From an uncultured Saprospiraceae bacterium (GTDB taxonomy: Bacteria > Bacteroidota > Bacteroidia > Chitinophagales > Saprospiraceae), in contig CALFWW010000183.1 of the NCBI GenBank assembly GCA_937928575.1, positions 1-58,924 of the forward strand: 58,924 nt of DNA, in the 5' to 3' direction. The position numbers and the translations under genes are program-made. Shown piece after piece: positions 44,662 through 53,948 of the stretch. Under the pieces are notes generated by a model. That model did not search any database and was not told the origin of the DNA. It worked only from the letters and a program-made list of their open reading frames with translations. Numbering within the stretch: position 1 is the first letter of the stretch; each line of letters opens with the position of its first letter.

Positions 44662-44844
44662 AACCCCGAAAGCGTTGATAACTATGTTGATGCAATGATA
44701 ATTATGTTAATTCAAAAAGAATGATTTGATTTTCGGTTACATAACCATATATATGTATATAATTTAAAAATTTATATTTCAATACCAACCCATTAACCAT
44801 CAGGGTATGTGTTTGAATCTAATTTTCAAACTAACTCAAAAAGC

Positions 44845-47793
44845 ATGAAATTTAAAGCACTATTCTTAAGCCTTCTTTTCATCTGTACCAGCCTTTCTTT
44901 GTTTGGCCAAAAAGATGGATTCACCACATCACTGAACCTTGACAAAATCAGATCAACCCTCAAAAATGCAGCAGCAGCCAAAAACCTTCCCATAGATCAA
45001 AGTAATACCATTGTTGGTTTACCGTTACAAAATGGAGTATATCAAAGCTTTAAAGTTGTTGAATCTCCAATTTTTGGCAAAGAATTGTCTGAAAAATTTC
45101 CTGAAATTAAATCCTATAAAATTGAAGGGGTCGATGATAAAAGTTTTCATGGGAGACTTAGTATTTCTTCAAATAAATTGACAGCTGTTTTTTATACGCC
45201 AGATGGAATCAACTATTTAGAACCTATTGAAATAAATTCATCTGATTACATCTCTTACTACACAGATGGTACGGGTAAAAATTTCGATTGTGCTTTCCAT
45301 ACAATAGCAGCTAAAGAGAACAAGGGAGAATTACTGAAAAGTATGAACACACTTTCAAACGGGACAACGCTTAGGACCTATGATATGATTATCGCAACGA
45401 CGGGTGAATTCTATCAAGCCAATGGAAATAATAATGCAGCGGTAACTGCGGAAGTAAATTCCATTATGTCAGGAATCAATGTTTTTTATGAAAATGAAGT
45501 ATCGATTCGATTCAATGTTGTCGCTATTAATCTTTTGACCAATCCTGCTACTGATGGATTAGAGCCTAACAATAGAATTTCAACGGCACAATCTGTTGTT
45601 AATAATTATGCAATTAGTAATTCAATCAACTACGATATCGGACATGTGATGCATACAACAACTAGTGGTGGAAGTGGAATAGCAGGACCAGGACCTTGCA
45701 TTAATAATGGAAAGGCAAGAGCATGGAGTGGCATGTCTGCTGGGACTTCTGTGTTTTCATGGGTTAGTTTAATGGGACATGAAATTGGACATCAATTCGG
45801 TGCTTCCCATAGTTATTATGGAACGGAAGGGAATTGTGCCAATAGAAGTCCAGGTAATGGTTACGAACCGGGGTCAGGCAGTACTGTCATGAGTTACGAA
45901 GGTATTTGTGGTTCGCAAAATATTACCCCTGCACCTGGTACCAATTATTTTCATGTACATTCATTGAGCCAAATTATTAGCTATGCAAATAGTACAGGAA
46001 GTTGTTCAAGTAACACAGCTACTGGTAATAATATTCCATCCGTAACAATGCCCGCTACAATCACAATTCCTAGAGAAACCCCTTTTTACCTGAATGGTAG
46101 TGCAACGGATGCAGATGGTGATCCGTTAACGTATTGTTGGGAGCAGTATGATACAGATAATAATAATTATAACCAAAATGATCCAGCTGGTATTCCTGCC
46201 AATGCAGCCAATCAGCCGACTCGACCTTTATTTAGAAGTTTCGATCCAACACCAGCAAGCGGTCGATATTTTCCACAATTATTTGATGTGGTATCGGGTA
46301 CGCCTACCCAAGGAGAAATACTATCTTCTGTTGCCAGAACGATTACCATGCGTTTAACCGCTCGAGATAATGTAATAGGCGGTGGAGCTTTTGAATACCA
46401 AGAAATGTCAATCACTGTTGATGGTAGCACTGGTCCATTTTCTGTGACATCTCCCAATGGTGGAGAAACCCGCACCGCCGGAAATACAACAACTATTAGT
46501 TGGAATACTGCATCTACTGCGTCGTATTGCTCAACAGTTGATGTCTTACTTTCAGTCGATGGCGGGTTCACTTATCCTTATACACTAATTTCTAACACTA
46601 ATAATGATGGTAGTGTATCAGTTGTTATACCAGCTGGTGTTACCAATACTTCTACTGCTCGAGTAATGGTTAGGTGTGCAGATAATCCCGATGCTTATTT
46701 CTTCGATATTTCAAATGATAACTTTACAATCAACTCTGATTGTATCGCTCCTAGTAATATATTTACAAATACAAGCCCAACAACTTACAATACAGGACAA
46801 ACCATTAATTTAAATGTGACGCCTTCTTATTTGGGAACTACGATAAATGGATTTACTGGTTCTAATTTTAGTTTTACTTCTATTGGTATAAATAATGTTT
46901 CGGGTACTGGTTGTTCAGCCATTAATGCCAATAGTGATTTGTTGCAATTTACCGTGGATGTAAGTGGTAGCTACACGTTTGCACAGAACCCAATTTTTTG
47001 TGGCTTTTCAGTCTTCGATGGAAATAGTACAAGTTGTTCAAATTTTTTAGGATCTACTCTAAGTCAAAATAGTAATGGATCTATTGGAGTAACCAGTGCA
47101 AATGTTTCTGTTTCTTTAGTAGCAGGGGACACCTATACGTTAGCGGTCACCAATTTTTTCAGTTCGACGTCTGTTGCATTTAGTGGACCTGGAAGTGTGT
47201 TGACTACTGGAAGTTTACCTAACAACTATAGTTATTCCTATTTAGCAGTTAATCAAGCAACTGGATTAGTGGTGGATGTGGATGCTGGTGCAAATTTTAC
47301 GGGTTTAAACGGCGGCATCTATGATATCTATGGATTTGCTTATGAAAATGATGGATCCAATTCGACTGCTCCTCCTGATGTTAATCCACAAACATTTATT
47401 GGACAAAGTATTTCAGGAATATTATCAGGTGGAGATTGTGTCGTTTTCAGTAACAACATTGTGAAACTGACGGTTAACGGTTCTACAAATTGTCCACCTT
47501 CTTATACACTCTCTGGAAATGAAAATGGTTCGGGCGGGCAAAATAACAATGGCGATTTTGAAACAAATGGAATCATTAACTCTACACAAACAATATTAAG
47601 TGGTATCGTTGATTACGATTCTGGAACTTACATCAATCTAAATCCTGGATTCACTACTAATTTAGGCGCAAACTTTCATGCATTCATTGATGGTTGTGGC
47701 GGTGTAATGATGCCTGGTGGTGGTACTGCGGAGTCTGTTGAACAAGAGGATGAAGGTGAGGCTTCGGAAGTAATCAAGGAACAGAAGAATTGA
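44845..47793 (+). CDS. Secreted reprolysin-like zinc metalloprotease, multidomain
   Basis: A 983-aa exported protease from the start MKFKALFLSLLFICTSLSLFG-Q; an upstream GTG at 44809 lacks signal-peptide logic. After a propeptide (~25-180) comes a reprolysin-type M12 domain with the zinc site HEIGHQFGASH near 312-322 and the Met-turn VMSYEG. Then follow a PKD-like domain (GSATDADGDPLTYCWEQYD), a SPNGGETRTAGNTTTISWN beta domain and further beta modules. The C-terminal unit (SGIVDYDSGTYINLNPGF...GANFHAFIDGC) is also found in the amylase at 56468. There is no classic type A T9SS domain, so this unit may serve as surface or secretion signal. It would degrade extracellular proteins. Confidence 0.85.
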   Translation: MKFKALFLSLLFICTSLSLFGQKDGFTTSLNLDKIRSTLKNAAAAKNLPIDQSNTIVGLPLQNGVYQSFKVVESPIFGKELSEKFPEIKSYKIEGVDDKSFHGRLSISSNKLTAVFYTPDGINYLEPIEINSSDYISYYTDGTGKNFDCAFHTIAAKENKGELLKSMNTLSNGTTLRTYDMIIATTGEFYQANGNNNAAVTAEVNSIMSGINVFYENEVSIRFNVVAINLLTNPATDGLEPNNRISTAQSVVNNYAISNSINYDIGHVMHTTTSGGSGIAGPGPCINNGKARAWSGMSAGTSVFSWVSLMGHEIGHQFGASHSYYGTEGNCANRSPGNGYEPGSGSTVMSYEGICGSQNITPAPGTNYFHVHSLSQIISYANSTGSCSSNTATGNNIPSVTMPATITIPRETPFYLNGSATDADGDPLTYCWEQYDTDNNNYNQNDPAGIPANAANQPTRPLFRSFDPTPASGRYFPQLFDVVSGTPTQGEILSSVARTITMRLTARDNVIGGGAFEYQEMSITVDGSTGPFSVTSPNGGETRTAGNTTTISWNTASTASYCSTVDVLLSVDGGFTYPYTLISNTNNDGSVSVVIPAGVTNTSTARVMVRCADNPDAYFFDISNDNFTINSDCIAPSNIFTNTSPTTYNTGQTINLNVTPSYLGTTINGFTGSNFSFTSIGINNVSGTGCSAINANSDLLQFTVDVSGSYTFAQNPIFCGFSVFDGNSTSCSNFLGSTLSQNSNGSIGVTSANVSVSLVAGDTYTLAVTNFFSSTSVAFSGPGSVLTTGSLPNNYSYSYLAVNQATGLVVDVDAGANFTGLNGGIYDIYGFAYENDGSNSTAPPDVNPQTFIGQSISGILSGGDCVVFSNNIVKLTVNGSTNCPPSYTLSGNENGSGGQNNNGDFETNGIINSTQTILSGIVDYDSGTYINLNPGFTTNLGANFHAFIDGCGGVMMPGGGTAESVEQEDEGEASEVIKEQKN

Positions 47794-47807
47794 TTTTAGA
47801 ATGGTGT

Positions 47808-47876
47808 TTGGTATTTGAATGTTAAACGTGAGTATTTTGTTAATTAATTCACTAGTGTTTGACATTCAAATACCAA
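47808..47876. terminator. Bidirectional terminator/palindrome with 20-bp arms
   Basis: The arms 47808-47827 and 47857-47876 (TTGGTATTTGAATGT.AAAC and its complement) differ at one base. They lie between the converging protease and fadJ genes. Confidence 0.8.
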
Positions 47877-47883
47877 GTACAAA

Positions 47884-49980
47884 TCACGATTTGTGAAATT
47901 GCTCAGTAGTACTAAAAATCCCAGCTGCCTTAAACCTGTTCCCATATTTTCCCTCCAATTCATTCAACTTAATTTTCGTTTTTTCAACTCCAACTAAATC
48001 CATATATCGGAAAGGTCCTCCAGTAAATGGCAAAAATCCAATTCCAAAAACCGCACCCGTATCACCTGCAATTGGATCACTGATAATTCCTTCTTCCAGA
48101 CAAAGTGCTGCTTCATTCAACATCATATGTATGGCGCGATCTTGAATTAATTTCGTTTCTATTTTTTTAGAACCATCCCCTTTGAAGAAAGTATAGACAT
48201 CACTATTCACTCCCTTTCGTTTTCCTTTTTCGTCGTATTTGAAGAATCCTTGCTTATTTTTCTTGCCGCGCATTCCTTTTTCAAACATGTCGAGAATAGA
48301 TAGGTTGACTGGAAAATCTTCACGGGTCGCTGCTGCTTTTTTGCCAGTTTCTACCACATGTGCAGCTACATCCAATCCTACCTCATCTAATAATTTGAAC
48401 GGTCCGACTGGAAATCCAAGTTGCTCCATTGCTTTATTGATGTCTTCAATTGCCACCCCTTCATCTACCATCAATAGGCATTCGTTGATGTAGGGAATCA
48501 AAATTCGGTTGACATAAAACCCTGGACAATCTTTAACAACAATTACGGTTTTACCTTGTTGGACACCAAATTCGTAGCAGGCATTGATGACCTCTTGTGA
48601 AGTATGAGGTGTTGTCACAATTTCCAACAACTGCATTTTAGGAACAGGAGAAAAATAATGCATCCCAATAAAATTTTCTGGGCGTTTTGAGTATTTCGCC
48701 ATTTCAGTCACCGACAACGCAGAGGTGTTTGTTGCGATAATACAATCATCCTTTACATGTTCTTGAATTTGATCAATAACTTTTTTCTTCAAATCCATTT
48801 TTTCCAATACCGCTTCAATGACGATATCTGCATTTTCAAAACCATCATAAGTCAATCGACCATGAATGCGAGACATGATTTGTTCTGCTTCCACTTTTCG
48901 GAGGGTTTTGTATTTTATTTTTTTCTTTAGACCTTTCCAGATGTCAGATTTGGTTTTAGTGATCCCATCTTGTGCGATGTCTTTGAGATAAACGTCAATT
49001 CCGTTTTTGACACTGACTTCCGTAATTCCATTTCCCATAAAACCAGCACCGACCATTCCTAAGGTTCTTAGTTTTCTTTCAGAATTCGCTTGTTTTTTAT
49101 TGTTGGTCATGGAATAAAACAAACTTCTCAATCCAGCACTTTCGGGACTTAACAATAGACCTTCGAATAATTCACGTTCTTTTGCATATCCAGCTTGGAT
49201 GCCTTTTTTGTACCCTGTTTCAACACATTCGATAATAGCAGGGACTGCAGGGTAGTTGCCTCGTGCTTGTTTGAAAGCCATCTCCTTTGCTTTTTTAAAC
49301 AAGATATTTCTCCCAAAACCAGTCCCTTCTAACATTTTATTGACGAATGAAACTTTTCGAGCTGGATATTTTTTCTTTTGTTTTGCCATCATCAATGCAG
49401 CATGATACAGCTTTTTGGGATCTGTGACTTCGTGGACCAATCCCATTTTCTTTGCTTGATAGGCATAGATGTTTTTTCCAGTCAGCATCATATCCAATGC
49501 TTTTTGAATACCGATGGTTCTTGGTAGTCGTTGAGTGCCACCGCCTCCAGGTAAGATGCCTATTTTGACTTCGGGTAGTGCTAGTTTTGTGGAAGGCGAA
49601 TTGGTGGCAATTCGATATTCACAGGCTAAAATAAGTTCCAATCCTAATCCAACACAATTGCCATGTACTGCAGCCACAATCGTCTTGTCAGATTTTTCCA
49701 TTAAATCTAACAATTCATGCCCTTTGGTTTGAGTTGGTAGAAAATCTCCTTCTTTTTCTATTTCAAATCCTTTGATATCTGCACCCGCCATAAAATCTTT
49801 CAGACGAGAGATAAGTACAATCCCATCAATCGAATCATCGTTTATGATATCTCTAAACATCGTGTCAATCAATTCGATCAAATCTGGAGATACAATGTTA
49901 ATTCCATCCCGTTTATTCTCAATCCAAACAGTTAGTATCCCATCTTTCTTTTCTAATTGGAAAAAGTCTTCTTGTTTCAT
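47884..49980 (-). CDS. fadJ: Bifunctional enoyl-CoA hydratase / 3-hydroxyacyl-CoA dehydrogenase (FadJ-like)
   Basis: A 698-aa beta-oxidation enzyme. The N-terminal crotonase domain has GADIKGFE, the HGNCVGLGLELILACEYRIAT oxyanion segment and LPEVKIGILPGGGGTQRLPR with its catalytic Glu. The dehydrogenase half has the NAD-binding LGMVGAGFMGNGITEV near 317, IGMHYFSPVPKMQLLEIV with the catalytic His, and VKDCPGFYVNRILIPYINE. The C-terminal domain is complete. It hydrates 2-enoyl-CoA and oxidises the 3-hydroxyacyl-CoA. It is the third gene of an acyl-CoA dehydrogenase-thiolase-fadJ series on the same strand, though 533 bp separate it from the thiolase. Confidence 0.92.
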   Translation of the reverse strand: MKQEDFFQLEKKDGILTVWIENKRDGINIVSPDLIELIDTMFRDIINDDSIDGIVLISRLKDFMAGADIKGFEIEKEGDFLPTQTKGHELLDLMEKSDKTIVAAVHGNCVGLGLELILACEYRIATNSPSTKLALPEVKIGILPGGGGTQRLPRTIGIQKALDMMLTGKNIYAYQAKKMGLVHEVTDPKKLYHAALMMAKQKKKYPARKVSFVNKMLEGTGFGRNILFKKAKEMAFKQARGNYPAVPAIIECVETGYKKGIQAGYAKERELFEGLLLSPESAGLRSLFYSMTNNKKQANSERKLRTLGMVGAGFMGNGITEVSVKNGIDVYLKDIAQDGITKTKSDIWKGLKKKIKYKTLRKVEAEQIMSRIHGRLTYDGFENADIVIEAVLEKMDLKKKVIDQIQEHVKDDCIIATNTSALSVTEMAKYSKRPENFIGMHYFSPVPKMQLLEIVTTPHTSQEVINACYEFGVQQGKTVIVVKDCPGFYVNRILIPYINECLLMVDEGVAIEDINKAMEQLGFPVGPFKLLDEVGLDVAAHVVETGKKAAATREDFPVNLSILDMFEKGMRGKKNKQGFFKYDEKGKRKGVNSDVYTFFKGDGSKKIETKLIQDRAIHMMLNEAALCLEEGIISDPIAGDTGAVFGIGFLPFTGGPFRYMDLVGVEKTKIKLNELEGKYGNRFKAAGIFSTTEQFHKS

Positions 49981-50513
49981 AGTTTTTTGTAATTGTCCAA
50001 AAATTGTTTTACAATTTCTGGAATGTAAAATGTATAATTTAAAATATTGCGCCCATCCGATTAGAAAATATTTGTCGTAACCTTGAAAGGGCTCTACAGA
50101 TATTTTCGTGCGGACTATGTTTTTCAGAATAGCCCTTACAAGGGTTTGACTATGCGCTACAAATATGCATACGTATGAATAAACAATGGTCGTCTATTTT
50201 GAATTTTCAATTTTCCCACGTCTCATCGATCCCATTTTTAATTTTCAATTCGATATGCGAAGCAACATCGCGTTGGTCTATTTTGAATTTTCAATTCTCC
50301 CGCGTCTCAACGATCCTATTTTCAATTTTACATTTTCAATTTTCAATTTTCCCACGTCTCAACGATCCCATTTTTAATTTTCAATTCGATATGCGAAGCA
50401 ACATCGCGTTGGTCTATTTTTAATTTTCAATTTTCCCGCTTCTCAACGATCCTATTTTTAATTTTACATTTTCAATTTTCAATTCGATATGCGCAGCAAC
50501 ATCGCAAAATTTT
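49981..50513. repeat. AT-rich repeat field derived from the thiolase gene end
   Basis: Three 27-bp copies of the last 27 bp of the thiolase gene (the gene's own copy is 50514-50540) lie in this gap at 50245-50271, 50381-50407 and 50479-50505, the last with one change. Between them are AATTTTCAATTTTCCCACG and TCTCAACGATCC blocks that also repeat, so the stretch from about 50189 is a decayed tandem array. Bases 49981-50180 hold only the leader of fadJ. No gene is seen. Confidence 0.85.
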
Positions 50514-51800
50514 TCAATTCGATATGCGAAGCAACATCGCATGCCCATGCGCACCAGCAGCACAAGCAGCTAGCAACCCAAGCTTCCCGTTTTCATGAAT
50601 CAATCGATTAGCAGTCGTGTTCATCAAACGTGCACCGGTTGCTCCAAAAGGATGGCCAATAGAAAGAGAGCCACCCCAAAGATTAAAACGATCCATGGGA
50701 ACTTCTCCCACTGCTTTTTCTAAACCTAAATGTTCTTTTGCAAATTGATCATCAGCAAGTGCTTTGATATTCGCTAAAATTTGTCCTGCAAATGCTTCAT
50801 GAAATTCAACCACATCAATATCTTCAAAAGTCAAATTGTTTCTTTGAAATAATTTTGCAACCGCATAAGTTGGACCTAATAGTAACTCAGTATCTAAGTC
50901 TTGACCAGTAAAAATAAAATCGACAATTTCTGCTTTTGGTTTAAAACCCATCTCTTTTGCTTTTTCTTCACTCATCAATAAAACAGCAGCAGCGCCATCT
51001 GTCAAAAACGAAGAATTGGCAGCAGTTAAGGTTCCAAATTTTTTATCAAATGCAGGTCGCAACTTTGCCACCTTTTCTATAGTTGAATCTCCTCGGATTC
51101 CATCATCCATATTGATCGCAAGAAATTTTGGAGGCATTTCAACGGTCGATACTTCCTTCTTTAAATGTCCATCTTCCCATGCCTTGAAAGCTAACTGATG
51201 AGAACGAACTGCAAAAGCATCTTGTTCCTCACGAGTCACTCCGAATCTAGCAGCCATAATATCGCAATCTTCTCCCATCACCCGATTGGTGGTGTACTCC
51301 GCGACTTTTGGTCGATCCGGTGCAAAATCACTTGGTCTTAAAGTGGTCGCAAATTTTATAAACTGACCAGTCGTTTTCAATCGTTTAGCACCGAATAACT
51401 TTTTTTGCATAGTCTTCTTAAAAGTAATTGGTGTGTCAGAAGTGTTGTCAACACCGCCTGCTATGACGATGTCTGCTTGTCCGCCCATTATTTCCAATGC
51501 TGCAGTTGCGATTGCTCGATTGGCGGAAATGCATGCTTGTGTTACGGTATGGCAAGGTGCGGTATTTGGAATACCAGCGGAGATGGCCGACTCTCTTGCA
51601 ACATTAGACGTACGCAAATTTGAAATAACGGTTCCCATTATTACTTGGTCTATCGCTTTCGGATCAATTCCCGTTTTAGCCAATAATCCAGCAATCGCTT
51701 CTTTCCCCAATTGATAGGACATGAGATCGATATAGGGTCCACCTGATTTTAGGAATGGGGTACGGTTTCCTTCTATTAGAACTACTTTTTTTGTCTTCAT
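50514..51800 (-). CDS. fadI: Acetyl-CoA C-acyltransferase (3-ketoacyl-CoA thiolase)
   Basis: A 428-aa thiolase that releases acetyl-CoA from 3-ketoacyl-CoA. The nucleophilic Cys is in HTVTQACISANRAI near 90, the His of the second motif is in VVEFHEAFAGQ, the SIGHPFGATGARL loop is intact and the final Cys lies in LLAACAAGAHGHAMLLR. The length and the ISN C-terminus fit the FadI-type trifunctional partner of the FadJ protein downstream. The last 27 bp of the gene are repeated three more times in the intergenic DNA. It is preceded by the acyl-CoA dehydrogenase gene, 201 bp away. Confidence 0.92.
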   Translation of the reverse strand: MKTKKVVLIEGNRTPFLKSGGPYIDLMSYQLGKEAIAGLLAKTGIDPKAIDQVIMGTVISNLRTSNVARESAISAGIPNTAPCHTVTQACISANRAIATAALEIMGGQADIVIAGGVDNTSDTPITFKKTMQKKLFGAKRLKTTGQFIKFATTLRPSDFAPDRPKVAEYTTNRVMGEDCDIMAARFGVTREEQDAFAVRSHQLAFKAWEDGHLKKEVSTVEMPPKFLAINMDDGIRGDSTIEKVAKLRPAFDKKFGTLTAANSSFLTDGAAAVLLMSEEKAKEMGFKPKAEIVDFIFTGQDLDTELLLGPTYAVAKLFQRNNLTFEDIDVVEFHEAFAGQILANIKALADDQFAKEHLGLEKAVGEVPMDRFNLWGGSLSIGHPFGATGARLMNTTANRLIHENGKLGLLAACAAGAHGHAMLLRISN

Positions 51801-52001
51801 GTTTTGTTTCTTTTAGTGTGTTTTTTTATCACTCAGGAACTAAGTGTCACTCAGAATCACTGTGGAGGTACGGGATCTCTTTGTAATCCTTAGTCTATCT
51901 TTGGTATTATATACTCTTTGTGTGCTTCTGTGCGTTGTGTGTTAAAATTTGTCCTTTGCAACTTGTTACAATAATTTGGAGTGATAAACGACTCATTGGT
52001 T

Positions 52002-53858
52002 TTAAAACCCATATCCACCTTTCTCATAAAAATACTCAGCAATATCCCGACGAAAATCTTTGGCGTTAATATCATAGTCCGGCAACAAGACGTTCGTCAT
52101 CTTTTTCAACCAAAACTTCTCTTGTCCGGAAGCATAGGCATTGATAGAATCATAAGCTTCTTTGCGACAAATATTCAATGCTTCATAAAGATAAACTTGC
52201 ATCGCTTTTTTACGAATCTCAAAATCCACTCCGGTATGTATATTGTTTTTTTCAATTTTCTGAACCTTCAACAAAACAGATTCAGCGATATATGCTTCTC
52301 CTAAAATATTGGCATAATTCATTACCATTTCTTGTTCGTCGGCTAATTTTTTTTGAAGTTGTTGACCGGCACGACCTGATAAAAGTAAAAATAACGTTTT
52401 GATGTTTTTTACGATTCGCTCTTCTTGTTTCCAACCAGCGTTGCTTTTCATAGGAAGCATTTGACTTGCTAAATAACCAGGAATTTTTTTCCCAGCGCTC
52501 ACTAAATCTACTTCTTTGGTTTTAAGTGCGCGTTTTGTTAATTCTGCAAGAGAAAGCATACGGTTGATCTCATTGGTGCCTTCATAGATACGTGTAATAC
52601 GTGCATCGCGATATCCCATCTCAATACCCATTTCGGCCATATATCCCATTCCTCCATGAACTTGTAGACATTCATCAATGCAATAATCAACTGCTTCAGA
52701 ACATTTTACTTTCAGCAAAGAACATTCAACAGCGTATTCACGGATGGCACCTAGTTTGGATTCATTTTCCGTTTTTCCATTATTTAAAAATTCGTCTACT
52801 TTTAAATTGATATTGTAGCCAGTGCGATAAACGGCAGCTTCGGTTGCAAAAGCCAGTACACCCATTTGTCCAATCTTGTGTTTGATAGCACCAAAATTAG
52901 CGATAGGTTGATTGAATTGTTCTCTTGTTTTTGCGTATTTGACAGATTCTTCGACAGCGATTTTACATCCACTCATGGTCGATGCTGCCAATTTAATTCT
53001 ACCCGTGTTTAAAATATTCAAAGCGATTTTGAAACCACCATTTCTTTCTCCTAATAAATTTTCGACAGGGACTTCACAATTCTCAAAAAAGACAGCGACC
53101 GTAGATGATCCTTTAATACCTAATTTTTTTTCTTCTGCACCAGTTGTTAATCCACCAAATTTTCGCTCTACGATAAACGCAGATAAATTTTCATCTGCTT
53201 CAATTTTTGAAAACACTATAAATACATCTGCGAATCCTCCATTGGTAATCCACAATTTCTGACCATTGATGATGAATTTAGATTTATCAGTGTTAAAGAC
53301 TGCTTTTGTTTTTCCAGAATTGGCATCCGATCCAGAGGATGGTTCGGTTAGTGCATAAGCTGCTTTTAAAGATCCATCGGCGATACCGGGAAGATATTGT
53401 TGTTTTTGGGCTTGCGTACCGTAATAAACAATGGGTAATGATCCGATAGAGACTTGTGCACCTATTGTTGTTGCAAATGAAAAACCATAGGCTGTTGCTT
53501 CGGAAAATAACAGGCCTTCATTGAAATCTAAATCAATTCCACCAAATTCTTCCGCGATACTAACACCACATAATCCTAAGTTGGCTGCCTTTTCAAGAAT
53601 AACAACTACTTCTTCTAAATCATCATGCACATCGAATTCAGCACCACGACTTTTAATGACATCGAATATTTCTTTGGTACAAAATTCTTTGGTGGTATTG
53701 AAAATCATCCGGGCTTCTTCGGTCCATTCTTCGGTGATGAAAATATCTTGAGGATTGGTTTGTTGAATTAGAAAAGAGCAGCCAGGAGGTGCAATTTTAT
53801 TTTGATTAGAAATTGGATGCGTAGTTTTGGGAGTTGATTCCATTGATTCTGTATCCAT
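52002..53858 (-). CDS. Acyl-CoA dehydrogenase, very-long-chain (VLCAD/ACAD9-like) type
   Basis: A 618-aa FAD enzyme that introduces the first double bond of beta-oxidation. The ACAD core spans ~40-440: YALTEPSSGSDANSGKT and LWITNGGFADVFIVF bind FAD, and VKYAKTREQFNQPI and the catalytic-Glu region ARITRIYEGTNEINRML follow. The C-terminal extra ~170 residues (LKTKEVDLVSAGKKIPG ... DIAEYFYEKGGYGF) give the long, VLCAD-like form. It is the first gene of the three-gene beta-oxidation series. A hydrophilic N-terminal tail of ~40 residues precedes the core. Confidence 0.92.
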   Translation of the reverse strand: MDTESMESTPKTTHPISNQNKIAPPGCSFLIQQTNPQDIFITEEWTEEARMIFNTTKEFCTKEIFDVIKSRGAEFDVHDDLEEVVVILEKAANLGLCGVSIAEEFGGIDLDFNEGLLFSEATAYGFSFATTIGAQVSIGSLPIVYYGTQAQKQQYLPGIADGSLKAAYALTEPSSGSDANSGKTKAVFNTDKSKFIINGQKLWITNGGFADVFIVFSKIEADENLSAFIVERKFGGLTTGAEEKKLGIKGSSTVAVFFENCEVPVENLLGERNGGFKIALNILNTGRIKLAASTMSGCKIAVEESVKYAKTREQFNQPIANFGAIKHKIGQMGVLAFATEAAVYRTGYNINLKVDEFLNNGKTENESKLGAIREYAVECSLLKVKCSEAVDYCIDECLQVHGGMGYMAEMGIEMGYRDARITRIYEGTNEINRMLSLAELTKRALKTKEVDLVSAGKKIPGYLASQMLPMKSNAGWKQEERIVKNIKTLFLLLSGRAGQQLQKKLADEQEMVMNYANILGEAYIAESVLLKVQKIEKNNIHTGVDFEIRKKAMQVYLYEALNICRKEAYDSINAYASGQEKFWLKKMTNVLLPDYDINAKDFRRDIAEYFYEKGGYGF

Positions 53859-53948
53859 TGATGTTTAGTTGGTTGGTTTCAAAGATAAAAAGAATAAACA
53901 TTTCATTGTTTTTTTCTATCTTATCCTATCAATAAAAGTAAAAATCTC

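Noticed and set aside
44809-44844. Upstream GTG start of the metalloprotease
   Set aside because: It would put twelve polar residues before a perfect signal peptide starting at 44845.
50175-50423. Open frames of 63-82 codons in the AT-rich repeats
   Set aside because: They are produced by the repeated AATTTTCAATTTTC blocks, have no start context, and two frames overlap over the same repeats.
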